A stretch of 64,000 nt of DNA, taken from NCBI GenBank assembly GCA_947579605.1, contig OX388328.1, forward strand, positions 11,077,684 to 11,141,683, in the 5' to 3' direction. Shown in pieces: positions 34,561-49,500 of the stretch. Numbering within the stretch: position 1 is the stretch's first letter; every line of letters begins with the position of its first letter. The notes below the pieces were generated by a model. The model made no database searches. It had not been told where the DNA came from and saw only the letters and a program-made list of their open reading frames with translations. The position numbers and the translations under genes are program-made. The stretch is from Athripsodes cinereus (lineage: Eukaryota > Arthropoda > Insecta > Trichoptera > Leptoceridae).

Positions 34561-37500
34561 CTGGAATAATAAAAAAAATACATATATGAAAAAAAATATG
34601 TAAATGAACAAAGTGAAATATATTTATTAATCTCTGGAGGAAATTTTATTATTTATTTTTAAATATTGTATATGATAGACTTATACCCAAAGAGAAGGGT
34701 TTCTATGTGCAGAACAAATTTTATTTAACCAACATTGAATGTACGTTAAAAGATTTGAGGTATTTTTTTTTAAACTTGAATAGACAATTTACACAGATCG
34801 AGCTAGTTCCGTGTCAGATGTTGGAAAAAATAAAGACACGGAGACATCGATGAGAGACCCACCTCACATTTGGATTTCTCAGGAGTCGAAGACCCCTATT
34901 TATCCGCACATTCAAATCAAAATTTTCCTTAAGGGCAGGCCATTGGGCACAGAGAGGACAGCTTGCAATGTTTATTACATGCAGCTGGTCTGCAGGCTGG
35001 CCCACTTGTGGGATATGCCGTGATGGTAGGTATATATATTTTTTAGTTTTATAGTTTTTTTTACTTACTTTCTTTGAGCAGGGATGGGAGGTGATTCAGC
35101 CAAGACTATGGCAGGTTCTGGAGTCTTTTCACCTGGAAAATCATTTTTAAAAATCATTATAAAAAAGGCAATTTTTTTTCAAAATTGGTTTAAATTCCCA
35201 TGGTGACCCTTTAAAAGTGTAGATTTCCACTACTTTTAATAAATATGCGATTATCTCATAAAAGGCATGTATTTATAAAACATAACACATAAGACATTTA
35301 TAATCTTTTCGGCAGTGATAAGTTCTATGCCATTTACAGGACAATCGAAAACTCGTAGAAATGAGTGAGGGATATATTCTTTACAGATCACTCCACGGAG
35401 TCCCAAATCCCGTACACTTCCCAGTTAAAAAAAATAGGCCTCCCGTTCTTTTCTGTAAGTTTTCGAGTGTCTTGTAAAAGGCCGGTTTTTGTAGAACATC
35501 ACATATTAAGCTATTCAACATCTTCTGTTCAGCGATGAGCTATGCCACTTATTCTGAAATCTTCATTTTTTTTGGCACAGAGAGGATGATTTGCTTGTTA
35601 TTACATGTAATTGGACCTCTGGCTACCTCACTTGTGTATGGTATGAATAAATCAATGAATATAATTATACAAACCTTTGACAATTGGAGTATCTCCAATG
35701 AAGAATGTAGCTGGTCCAGGTACCCCAGATGTAGAAATCGTATCATCGGTAGAACCCTCGCTGCCAAATCTCTTGGTTCGTTCACGAGCTTGAGGTTTCG
35801 CCATCTCCTACAAAAAGAAAAATAACAATGCAAATATATATTAGTGAAAAATGATCTTTTTCAAATTGTCAGGGTCTGGGTGTTACGTATGTAAAATATC
35901 TGTTTAGTGCATTGTACAGACGGTGGCCGGTGGTGAAACTTTGACGTTTTTACATGAATTTGATAATAAGTTTGATTACATTTGTTGATCTGTGGACTTT
36001 TAAACAGTTTTTTGCATCCCCTGTAAAATTTGGTTTGGATCACATAAGAGGTTTCATTGAACCAACAACGATATCTCATTTATTAAATAAAATAATATTG
36101 GAGTCTACACTTTGAATACAACATAAAATAACCAATAAAATTTTAAATAAAACAGCGAGTTTGGTTTTTTTTAGTTTGATTTATTGGTGTACGATTACAT
36201 TTTGTATGTAAAATTAATACGAGTTTTTTATGCTGAATTATTTTAGACAATGGGGGTTATTCTGAACATTCGACCGGTTGCTTGCAAACGATAGTATTGC
36301 GTTCCATCCAACTTTTTAAACGACAGTCGAATGAGAATGTATTGAAATATACTCGTATGGGTGTCGCATGGCAACCGATAGTATCGAATCAGATGCAATT
36401 CGATACTGTCGTATTTTCAGAATAACCCCCATTATCTCGTATAATAACAATTTAAATAATAAATTAATTTATATTATTCAAGATGTAGGACCTCAAAATT
36501 ATTGTCCACCCAGTTAGTGACCTCCCATGATTGTCCTATGAAAATAGTACAATCATGGGAGATCACTAACGGAGCTACAGGGACAAAAACCTTCTTATTA
36601 TCATGGTGGATGATAGTAGAATGATCATTATTATTATTATATTTGTGACAAAAAATATATGATAAATTTCTTACATGTTTATCTGCATCGCTGGATGGTT
36701 CTTGTACATCATACTCATAATGTTCCTCTGTATGATCACTTCCAGAATGATCCATAGTGAAACAATCCTCGGAGCTAAGTTGTAAAGTTTTCTCTCCCTT
36801 ATCGTACAAAGCTGTAATGGGATCCAGTGTCTCTAAAGAAGAAACCATTGTGTTTGAACCTGTCGAGGGAAATAACAATACTTCGGGTAAGCCAGTGCCA
36901 AAAAGCAAGCCAATTGGTTAAATATTATGGTGAATTTTGATGATGCGATTGTAGCGAAAGCGAAATTGAAGTTAAAATAATATGTATCAACAAGAAACTT
37001 AAAAATAATTAAAGAAACTAAAATGTTGTACTGCTATGTGTAGATGATAATAATAATAACTAGACAAATTTTTTAAGACCGTTTTGTGGAAAAACCACCG
37101 CAAGGGCTCATGGAAGAATCATAACACCTCCTGAACAATAAGGTTTTTAACCTCGCCTTGAACACCTCCACACTCTCCAGAGTCAGCAAATCGTAGGGAA
37201 TTTTGCTCCACGGCAACGGACTAGCCACACAGAAAGCATGTATATAACTCAAGATATGTTTTTGCAGAGCTAGGCAACACTGAATAGAATTTTAAGTTTG
37301 TGAATTAGATAATAATTTGTAAACTTGGGTTATAGATTTGATTTCATCAGTGTTAACACTGTGAAAGTATTTGTAGTAATTAAGAAAAACAAGTAAAATC
37401 AGGACGAACACTATTTATTTTGTTAAATGGCAGAGGTCTTTTGAAACTAGTCCATCGTCAGTGCTTTATTCATAAAACTGGGTTAGTTGTAAGAAATTGG

Positions 37501-40500
37501 AACTTTGGAATAAACTCCCCTTCTGTATATTGATTGTTTTAAATAGAAATGTATGTTTAACTTAACTTATTAGTAATCGATTAATAATAAAGAATAAATG
37601 AAAAATATACTTTGTTATTCGTCAATTTGTGAAAACATAACGCAAGTACCTAGTCACATTAAAATATTTGAGGAAGTGAAATTTAGTTTTGGGCATCTGA
37701 TTGTGTCAAATTCAATTCATATTAATTATCTCATTAATTATTTATTGATAATGACCATAGACAGGTAAATTTCTTTGACAGATAAAAATGTTTAAATCAA
37801 TCTCATGGTGTGGATGTGAAGCTGTATAAAATAAAATACGTAAAATATAATGTGAACATTGAAAAAAAAAGATAAATAAAGAAGCACAAACAAACATTGC
37901 ATAAAGATATGAAGTTTATAATATGACACAATGTTGAAACATAATTATACAATTTCTTTTGTGCATGGCATTAACAATAATATGTAAAAGACGGACGGCG
38001 TGTCGCACAGAGTAACAGTCTTGCCTTTGAATTTTGACACCCCAGGTGCCACTCCCGGTCAGGGCAGAATGAAGAAATAACTTTTTCAAATTATTCTGTA
38101 TGTTACATGTATCTATGTTTAGTGGATTGTGTATATCGTCCCTCTTCTAACTAACAGTTGTATTTGCCTAAATGTAAATTTTTCAGGAGAGCGTTTTTAG
38201 TGTTTTGCCGTGCATATTTTCGTCTCTCCTAGTTATATGATACAGTGTAAATATATTAAACATATTTGTTATCAATAAAACACTGTTTTACTTTTCACTA
38301 TTAATTTATTATTACTCAAACATTATTAATCAATTATTACACAATAGTGAAAAGTAAAACAGTGTTTTATTGATAACAAATATGTTTAAAATGTCTTTTC
38401 ACAATGTGAACACACAAACTCTAGATCATTTAAATATATTACATTATTTTATTTGTACCTATTCTTATATATCTCAGAATCATTTTTGTGATGAAATTTT
38501 GAGGAATTAGTAGATATAACACATTTTATTTAGATTAATTCGTAAATACGACAACAAATAAGAAGGCTATTCCAGGATAACGGTAACAGTTACAGGTGTG
38601 ATCTTCAGTGAGAACATGCAGGGCACATATAAGTATACATTGGTGATCATAACTCGATTTCGCCAAAAATGTCAGATACGACAGTTAGTCACAAGAGGGA
38701 CGATATATGTACATTGCATTAGTAACCTTAATACAAGATTTATATATTAATTTGGGACTGCTCAATCTGTATGATTTGTTCACTGTGTCGGTGTTTAGGT
38801 AGAAGAATTCCATACTAAAATTAAAAAAACAAATGTTTTCTTCTGTTTAATTGATTTTTACTCTTCTACAATATTGATTGACAATGTAAGTCGAATCCAC
38901 AATGTAAGTCGAATTCACGATTTCAATATCTACTAATTTTGAATTTCACATTTTCATATGATTAATTTACTTTTTTAAGACGTCTCTGAGTTATTGTTAT
39001 AAATCTGTATAAATTATACAACTTTTATAATAAGCTAAAAGTTTGTGATGTGAAAAGTTTGGGGAGTTTGCTGGCATTTGGGAAAGAATCGCGAATTTTT
39101 GTACATGAGGTCAAGACTCTTATCTCTCCAGGCCACCGACGAACTCATTCTTAGATGAACTTCAAAAGCCAAAACAAAATCGTTAAAATACTTCCTATAA
39201 AATGCTTTATTTTTTATTTTATTCTTCTTGCACATCATCATACACATAACAAAATAAATAAATCAGTTCACATAAAAAAGAATGTGATGATATGCAGTGG
39301 CGAGATCATCACTTTATAGTGATTTAGTCCATCTAACCACGTTGTGATTAATTGATTTAAGTATACTGTTAATGCCATGCACCAAAGGTTTTATTAAAAA
39401 GACATGAATGAAAACTCGTCAAATTATTTGCGAATTTCTTTCATACAATTAAGATTTAAGTAAAATCTTTATTATCAAATATTTTCACTCACAGAGAACA
39501 AAATATATGTTCTTGCAAAGTAATTCGGCAGGGGGATTTGAGCCCCTAAATGCCCTGACAAGTTTAGACAATTCATCAGAAGTAACAAGCAGTCAAACAC
39601 CTCAATTCATTCCATTTCATCATAGGCATTGGCACAATAAATATCCTACTTTTATGGCAAAAAAGTGACAATTCGTATATTCATTAAATACAGCGAGTTC
39701 ATTGGATACCCATCTTATGGAAGATACCACGGGATTCCTCTGAGATTGCATTGGCTAAAAGCTGTAATGATCCCAATAGAGTATGATATATTTTCAATAA
39801 CAATAATAGTTGCTGTAATTTTGGCATAAACCACCTTTGGGAGAGTGATAATCCAAAATTAAAATGCAAGCATGTACAATGAGTCCAAACATTTACTCAC
39901 CAGCACTGCATAAGCTTCCCGTCATTGGTGTGTCCACTTCATAGTTGTAAGTTCCTCTCGTTGCATTAGAACTGGTTGCCTCAAGGCTGTCTGTGCTGCC
40001 CAACATCAAATCTTCTTCCCGTGCCCTAAATTCATACCAATATTAATTATAATATACAATGAGAATAGATTTTCACACCAGAGGAGTGCCACAGGGAATG
40101 ATTCCAGGACCCACCAATACTATTTTTATAAAGATGAATTTGGGTTTACAATTTGGAGTGAGTTGCAGTGGGAGGAATCTAATGCAGGATTTTCCCATTG
40201 AAAATCTGAAACTAAGGTATTAGAAATTTAGCTAATGACTACCTCGAAAAAAAATTTATACCTATAACATTAATTTGAAGATAAAAATGAGGAATGTATA
40301 TTTCTTGGATTAGCTTGTTTGGAGATTATTAAGAAAAACTTGCGTATTGTGGAGTTGGTAGGTAAGACTATAAGAAAAACACATTGATTGCTTCTTGATT
40401 AACCATCATAGATTTGACAAAAATTGTGGTGTAATGTGTGTCAAATGTGCTATTTGAATAATAATTTAAGAAATAAAATTAAAAATACAACGTAGTCCGT

Positions 40501-43500
40501 AAATTTAAAGAAGAAAAGAAGGTTCATCTAGTATTTCTATGTTTATCCTCAATTTCATACCATTTGTCACAAAAATAATAATTCATTGATTATGAAAATC
40601 CAGCTAAGATTGTAAATAAAAATATGATTTCCAACAAAAGTAACCTCAAGTGTAGGTGTTCCACAAGGGCCACTTTCAGGTCTTTAATTGTTTTTATAGG
40701 AAAAATGTATTTAGAACTAAAAATGTGTAGTGAAGTGTGCTATAACATTTTCTAATCACATGACAAAACAAAATTGTACTAAAAATCTCTATTTTTCTAG
40801 AGAAACAATACACATGACGATTCTATATTGTCTTTTTACACACATATAGTTTGTGTATTTACCTTTTTACTCTGGTTTGTGTCGGTGTTTCACTCCTTGC
40901 CCTGTCAAATACCATCCACTTTTTTATAAAAAAGTCTTTCATCTTATTTTTAAAACATGCAAATAATAATTAATGAAACAACTTATTTTCAAAGAACAAT
41001 TTTTTTTATACGTTTTCATAAATTAAAAAAAATACATTGAAAATACAATTAAATTTAACGATAGGTAAGTATACAAACTTAATAACACATATTTTTATAG
41101 TTGCTCTTATATTCATCCATGTTTATTAAAAAAACTGAATAAAATTAAACAAATGCCTTTTTTTATTTTTTCCATATTCAATCATGCATCTGACAAAAAA
41201 AATGCAAAAAACATCCAAAAATTCCTCGAATCTGAATAAATGCAACCAAAAATGAAAGAATTGGACACAAAATTAGCAATTATACGAAAAAATATTAATT
41301 TTGACAGATTACACAAATAGACTGTTGGAAAAACAAAAAGAATGGCATAAAAGAATAAGATTTACCTGCTAAAACTTCCAGATGAACTCATATCTTCATC
41401 AAGCCCACTCCAAGAACCGCTTGCTGGATCTGTAAATGGTTTAGAAGAACCGCCTGAGAATATACCAGAGCCAGATTTGTTAGACATTGGAGAACTTTCT
41501 CTTAAACCAGAGTCACTTGTTTCGCCAGATCTCAAACCGAGATCTAAATCTAATTGTTTAGGTTCTGAAGACCTTTTCAATGTTGAATAATTATCTAAAC
41601 TTGCCGGACCACTTCCAGGTTCTGAGCCAAACTGTTGTTCCATCATCGTGACCAAACTTTCAGTATCAGATTGTAGAGATGTAATGGAAGATGAGAACTC
41701 AGAGCCATAATCTGTCACCGATTTCCCTGAACCAACTTCTATTGTCTTGAAGCTTCCAGATCCGTATTCTCCACTTTGCTCTTCGTGGCTTGCTCCAGGA
41801 ATATCCATTCCTTTCCCAGTAGAAACGGTGACAGTTTCTGAAACCTTTGCCCCATCAACGAATCTCTGGGATATTATTTTTGTTGTACTAATAATACCAA
41901 TCATATCAGCATCTGCTTCCGTGAAAGATGACCCAAGTTCTGATAAATCTTTCATGGAATCATCGTCAACACTTATGCAAGAATCGTCGCCTTGCTTGCA
42001 TTCGTACGCAACTTTTTTGACACATATAATTTCAGATTGTTCTTGAGCTGCTGGATCTGGGACATAGAAAGCGCCTCTATTGTCAAAGACTTTCTTTTGT
42101 GCTTGTACATAAGTCACAGTAGTTCCTCCCTCAGTTGTAACAGTTGTTGAGAATTTATTTCCATCTGCCAATTGTTGTTCAACCATTTTCTTCATGGTCA
42201 TCATTTCTTGAGCTTGAGCCCTTTGTGATGGACTGCCAAATTTCTGTCCCGGACTGCCACTCTTAAGACTAGGGCTTCCACTTTTTTGCCCGGGACTTCC
42301 ACTTTTCAGACTTGGACTTCCGCTCTTCTGTCCAGGGCTACCACTCTTTTGAGGTGGACTGCTTTCGGAACTACCATGACTGTAAGATCTTCGCTCCTGA
42401 TCAAGGAAAGCATTACTGCTTTGTCTTCCATCTTGAGAAAGAAGTAGAGCTTCTTTTCTTTTGATATCGATTTCCATTTTGAGTGCTTCTAGACAAGCTG
42501 ATTCCATACTTTCAAACTCTTTCAAGCTGGAGACTGAAATATCATCTCCTTGTGCATTTTTGCTAAGCTGGTATCGTCTTGGAAGTGAACCATTCAAAGA
42601 GTCTTGAGATGAGGAAGAATGTTGAAGCATGGCTTGTTCTAAGCTCTCAAACTCTTGTAGAGAACTAACTGATACATCATCTTGATCACTTGAACGCATC
42701 ATGTATCGCCTTCTAAACGCTATTTCCGATTCTGACAAACTTCCAAAGGAATTCTTCATACTGCCGTAACTACCAATAGATTCTTTTTGAGAACTAAGAC
42801 TTCCAATACGACTAGCATCAAAATCAGTCATTTCTTCCTCTTTAATATCTTCTAATGGACCTCTATCATATTCGTATCTTGCTGCAGCTAAATCACCTTC
42901 AAACTGCATTTGAATCCATCTTTTTCCAGCTTCAATTTCTGCCATTTCTGCAGCACGTAATCGTTTCTGTTCTTGTTCGTACTTTTCCATTTCTTCTTCA
43001 GACAAAGATCCAGATGTGCTGTACTCTGTCTCTGTAGCGGTCTTCTTTGCCATTTGAGACAAATATTCCTCAACTTCATCGTCATGCTTTTTGACATAGG
43101 CTACTTTTTTGATCTGAACACTTTTGCCTTCCGAATCAAATTCAGATGCTTCCTTTGCCACTTCTTCAATGACAACAAAATCGTCCATTTCGTTGGGTTT
43201 ATCTACCATTTCAAATTCGTCACTCGTTGGTGAATCTGGTTCTTTATGAGCTTCGTATAAAGTTCTTTCTTCAGTTGTAATTGATATTTCAGATTTAGAA
43301 TCTGTCGCACGTTCGCTATGGAAGAGTTCTGGGTCTTCAGAAATTTCGTACATATCATCTAAGACATATTCTCTTCCATTATCCGTTGACTCAGAACTTT
43401 GACTTGGATTTGAAATGGGAGTTTGGGGTGTTGACAAGAAATCTTCTTGCATCTTTAAACTAGAGGACGAACTCTGTTTGCTGCCAATTGGATAAGGTTC

Positions 43501-46500
43501 TGGAGTTACCTTTTCACCTCCAGATGATGTACTGGAAACATTAGATGTTGCAGAGAGAGATTTAATGACTTGAGTACTGCTTACAATTTCTTCATATTCA
43601 GAACTTCCTTTAGGAATTATGTCTTTCATCAAAGTATCAACATCAACTTCTCTTGAAGTCTGTGTTACGATAATTTCTGTTGTAGGTTTCCCATCTGTTT
43701 TGATTGTTGTAACTTTCTTTTCAACAATAGTTTCTTCTACAGCTGGTTTTGGTTTCTTTTCTGGAGTTTTATACACAACAGATGTTGTATGATATTCAAC
43801 AGTTTTCTCAGAGACCTCGAAAGACTTTGGTGAATCTACACTTCTCGTCGTAGTCTCAGATGTTTTTGAATGTCTAACAATGCTTGGACCTGTTTCAATC
43901 TTGCTCATACTGAAAACCTGAGATTCAGATTCAGGGATGGTAAACTCTAAATCAAGATCAACACTTTCTGACAGACTATCTGAAGGAACTTTTTCCGGAA
44001 GCAGTTCTTTAGGTTGAAAACTCATTTCGTGAGATCGTTTCATTTTTGATACAATCTCTTCATTTGTCTCATTCATGTCGTCATCCAAAGATCCTTCATC
44101 AGATTCAATTATAGGTTGGCGTGAAACTGCTTCGATTTCCAAAGAGTCCTTCGATTTATCTTCAGAAATATCTTCATCAACTTCCTTTATAACAGACTCT
44201 TTTAGTTTTACTGCATCCAGATCAAATTGGTCAGCAAAACTACCACTTTCCATCATTTCTTCTCTGAGCTCGGTCGCTGAAGGAACTAAAGTCTCCGAAG
44301 CATCTGAAATATCAATACTTGCAACATGTCCAGAGCTATCTGAATCTAAGCTCCTCATACTGTCTCTAGAACTTAAAGAACTGACAGCAGAGTAATATTC
44401 TTTGGATGTTTTGTGAGATTTTGAAGAAATGTCCTGTGTAGTCAAAGCACTCTGGAATTCACTAGTGCTATGTCCTGTTAACAGATTTTCTACATCAGAA
44501 GAAAGTGGTCTACTTCTTGGACTTTCAGTATGTTCAAAACTTTGATAATGGCTTTCCCCTGAACTTGACCAACCTTCCATATCGGATGCAGATCTTCTAT
44601 CCGTTGCCAACATATGAGATGCTTTGATTTGTTTTTGAACTGGCCTTAGTTTGACTTCAGGACTACTTTTAGTTGACGACTCCTTATCAGAGGGTATATC
44701 TGTTTCTGTGTCCATTAACGATGTAGGACCACTTTCTAGTCCAGTTGACAGATCACTATATTCCTGTTGCGTTAAATGAATGTCTTTTTCTTGAATAGTC
44801 TCCTTATCTTCATCAGATGTGATGAATGTATCGTCATGTTTTGAAGAAGAATCACTTCCTTCTTTGACACTAATTTGTATATCTTTTTCTGTCATAGTAA
44901 TTTCAATGGATTTACTTTGTCCGCTTAGTTCATCACCAACTTCCACGTAGTCTTTCTTAACTTCTTGCTTTTCTTCCATAAGTTCGGAAGAAGCTGAAGC
45001 CGCCTTACTAAAACTGGCTATGATTTTTGCATCAGGCCTCTGTTCTGGCTGTGCTCCGACTTCATATTCTTCTTGAATAGCTTCTGGACGATCAGGACTA
45101 ATCAATTTAAATTGAAATTCTGAAGGTGACTGTTTGTATTTAATAGTTCCATCACTTTTCTCTGCAATTATTTGTTCTTGTGCAGCTTCGAGAGATTGTT
45201 TAACTTCATCAATAGTCTTTTCTAAGTCAGAGAGTTCAGACAATGGATGAGGCCTTGCGATTTCATATTCTACTCGTTCATGTTCAAGTTTCGAAGCAAG
45301 AAACTCGGCAGACGAGAGATCTGTGTCATAGCCACTGCTGCAAATGTCTTCTAGACTTTTCTCCTTGGTGATTTTATGTTGATCATCTCTCCTATGTATG
45401 AGATCTGGTACAAAGGAATCAGCTTCCATTGAAAATTCTTCTTTCTCAGAATGCTGCATGGTTTCAGCACTGACAGAGTCAATAGATTTTTGCAATGTAT
45501 CTGTATCTTGTGAATCAATAGACTTAATCATATATTCTGTTTCAATGCTTTCTCCAGATTTGAGCATCGAATCTTTGAATGAGTCAAATGTTTCACTATG
45601 TCCTTCAATATCTTGTGTATCTTCTGTTGCTCCCATATTTTGATCATTTAGTCTGATTTTTATATCGTGATCAGAGCTAATAGGAGCGATTCCAGACATT
45701 GAGGATTTAGATTCAGAAGCGAAATCAATATCCCAAGAATGTGAATCATCTTTCAATGACTTCAATTGTGGATGTAACATTTCCATAGCAACCTCATCTA
45801 AAGATTCTTGTTTCTGGACAGACACTTCCCAGACATGTTCTTGAATATGTTGTTCTGGTTTATGAACTGGAGAATGCAATGTCCTAGGAACATCTTTCTT
45901 TGATAGTTTCAAGTCTTCAAATTTCTTATCTTCTGGTAAATCTGGTCCATGCAAATCAGATTCTCCTGTCAGATCTGATTCTGAATGGGTATCTTGACTT
46001 CCCCCACGACTCAAACTCTTTTCCCCTTGATTTGATGAAACTTTAATTTCTTTGACAAAATCAACATCAAATACTTCTTCCTTCTTGAATGATTTAGATC
46101 TACTCTTGGGTGAAAGTTCAGATTTGTCAGAAGAATCCTTTCCAACAACCTCACTCTTGAAACTAGTATCGTGTGATATATCAGAACTTAAGTCATCATG
46201 TTCTTTACTCTCTACAACTGATTCTTCTTTTGTGTATCCTGTGACAGAGCTTACAACCTTTCCTTGTTGAAGAACTTCATCTGTAGAGATCTTTTCATCC
46301 TTTTCAACAACCTTCATAGCTGATCCCATGAAAACATCTTTACCTTGAGAGAATTCTCCTTCCAATTCTGCTGTTGGTTCAAGTTCTGCGAAATATTCTT
46401 TACCCCATTGTTCATGAGATAAATCACGTTCAGAATAAGAAATTTCAGATTTCTTTTCTGCTTCATCTTTTATTGCTGTCATTTTTTCTTCTGATTTGCT

Positions 46501-49500
46501 CTGTCTTCCTGAATAGAAACCTTGTTCAGAATATTCCTTTTTGGACGAAAGCAAAGTCACCCCGTGTTGTGACTTTTTTTCCTTGGATTCTTCTGAATCG
46601 TGTCTTTCTAACGCAGCCTTTTGTTCCTTTTCTAAAGAACTTCTTTCACTTTTAGTAACATCTCCAACTTTTTCCATTGATTCTTTTTCTTTTAACTTAT
46701 ATTCTTCACCAAGAATTTCCGTTTTAGTTTGCACCTTTGTCTCAATTTCATCTCCAGTCTTCACAATTTCTTTCATTTCTGAGAATGTTTCTTTTCCAGA
46801 CATTTGATGGGTGACAGATTCTTTCTTAGTAATGATTGTCGTAAACCCTTCATCTATTTGTCTTTTTTGATCTCCAAATTCTTGTTTCATCTGCTCAAAT
46901 TTGGCTGTTGTACTTTCTTCAAAATCTTTTTTCAGTTCCTGGAATTTCTTTTTGGTCTCAGCATCAAACTTCTTTTTAGCATCGGCAATATCTTTTTCAA
47001 CATCACTTATTTTTTCTTGTATATCAACTGTGACTCTGGCAATTTCTTTATCTTTCTCTTCAATGACTTTATCTTTGGTCTCCGTAATATCTTTGGTCTC
47101 TGGGTGTATTGTAAGTGCTTCGACGTTGACAAAAGAAATATTGTCAGCGTGATGTCTAATGGGCGATTTGGGACTGCCAGAAGCACTTATAGTCTTGGCA
47201 ACTTCGGCTGCATAAGCTGTAAGAAAAAGAAAGCAAAAAATAAATTCAAAATTTTAAAACAATGGAATATACTCTACAAAACAAAAGATGCCAGCTACAC
47301 ATAACAAACCAATGATGGGTTAATGAATGAGATGAATTTGATGAAATACACAACAATGTGTGAATGAAGATTGTAAGTTGAGAATTTAAGGCCCAAAATG
47401 AGCCGATTGATATGAAAATAAGCAAAAAATGTTGACAGAGTAAAGGACCAGTAAAAAAATAAGAGAAAAATTGGTGCTCATAAAAAATCTAATGATTTCG
47501 ATAATGGAAAAAATAGAAGAGATATTATATTGTCAATGTGAATATTAATTTTAAAAATGTATATAACAAGAGAGTGTATTCATGGAAGAAATATTAATTT
47601 AATTAAGAAAAAGAAGTTAGAGTAAGCAGTTTATAAACAACAAAGAGCTTATTTATTCTGAAGAAATATAAAAAAAATCGAAGAAGAATAATTTACACAC
47701 TATGCATAAATTTTATAAAAAAAAATGTACTGAAAAACTGTATGAATTGAAAATATTTTCAATTGAAGTCGTGATCTGTGAAAAAAATTATATAAATGGG
47801 TGCACTATTGCAAAATTAATGAAATCCTTGTGAAAAAACCAAGTGAGTGTGGTGAAGAAAGATGCCATGAGTAAAAATATTGAGAAGAAAATGACTGTGT
47901 GCCAAATAATTCGTGAAATGTACTGCGTTGTCAAGAAAAAAAAGCAAAAAAATAGTTGAGAAAATAGTGTTAAAAATGATTTAGCTTTAAAAAGCTGTGA
48001 ATATGATCCTGGAAATTATTAAAATTTATACCCAAAATATTTTGATTCAGAACAAAGATGAAATTCGAATTTTGAAAAATTGCAGTTTACAGACCCCTCA
48101 CGTTCTGAAAACATGTTTGATAAATCCAATGTTCCTAAATTTGCTGCCAATTTTTTTCGAATATTTTTTATATGTCCTAAATAGTAACTTGTTTTGTTTT
48201 AATTTAAAGAAATGTCCCGTGAATTTATTTGTATTGCCTAAAAATGTGCCAAGTTTGTGCAGATTTAGTTGCGAAATTTTATAATAGCTGTATTTGTTCA
48301 AGTATTTGCATAGTTTTAGCTCCTAGTCATTTTTGGTAAAGAAAAAAAATAAAATAAAATAAGAAAAAAACAAATAATGAGATATGATGTAAAATAAATT
48401 AATAAAGAAATAAATTGTATGTGATGATGGGAATAAATCCTTATCTGAGTGCCTTTTTCTGCCATAGGTATATAGGTACAGAATATAAAAAAAAAATATA
48501 TATAATTTAATATCTATTGATCCATTAAAACTTGGATCATTTAAAGGGTATTTTTGAAATTTATAACAAAATATTGAATATTAATTTGATTACACTAAAA
48601 AAATGCCATTAAATTATTATCTAGGTAGATTCCTACATTTTTAAAAGGAAATAAGGGCATAAAATGACACTCAGAAGTTAAGGATTTTCAAGCTTATTAT
48701 AATGTTAATTACATCCAAAAAAGATATATAAATAATTATATGTAAAGATTGAGAATATATAGTTTGAGGAAAGAATATAATTTATATATAATATATTTTA
48801 TATATGTACATTTACACATTCACAGAAAACATTTAACAGAGAAATATTTATATAAATACAAAAAAAATTCTTCTGGAATGCCTCAAGGTTCCAATTTTTG
48901 GACCATGGATTAGATTCACTAAAATTCATTATTTTGAAATTTTGATGACATAAGTATTCATAGCATTTGTGAAATGCTACTGTAAAAAGACAATCCAGAA
49001 GAAAGGATAATTTGGAATTTTGTGAACAAAAACTGTATATATTTAGAGAAAAAAATTAAGGCACAATTCTAAGCTACTTAAAAAAGTTTGAATAAATTAT
49101 GGTTTTAGACTTGTCATAGCTTACGATAAAGAACAAGGAATAAATTTTATAATAGATTTGTATAAATTTAATATTACTTTTTCATTTTACTTTTTATAAG
49201 ACCATCCACTAATTTGCAAATGATTTAGGAAATACTTATTGTATGTTCATGAAATCGTTCATCAAAATGTTCACAAAATTCCAAACAAACTATTAGTTAT
49301 ATCAATAGTAATAAAGGATCATGTAAAGATGGAGAATTGTTTAATGACAATATCTTGAATTCGGATATGTAGTTATTAAAAGGTAGGGTAGAGAAAAACA
49401 CTATTAATTAGGAGAAAACTAAAGACTCATTCTAAAAAAAAACCTAAGCTACCAAATACGATTATGAATCATGATGATCATGGAAGATATTCAAATTACC

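Noticed and set aside
41747..47304. Several plus-strand open frames of 60-166 codons opposite the giant exon
   Set aside because: They are antisense shadows of a Ser/Glu-rich coding exon. The minus frame is open for 1,950 codons and has matching splice phases.
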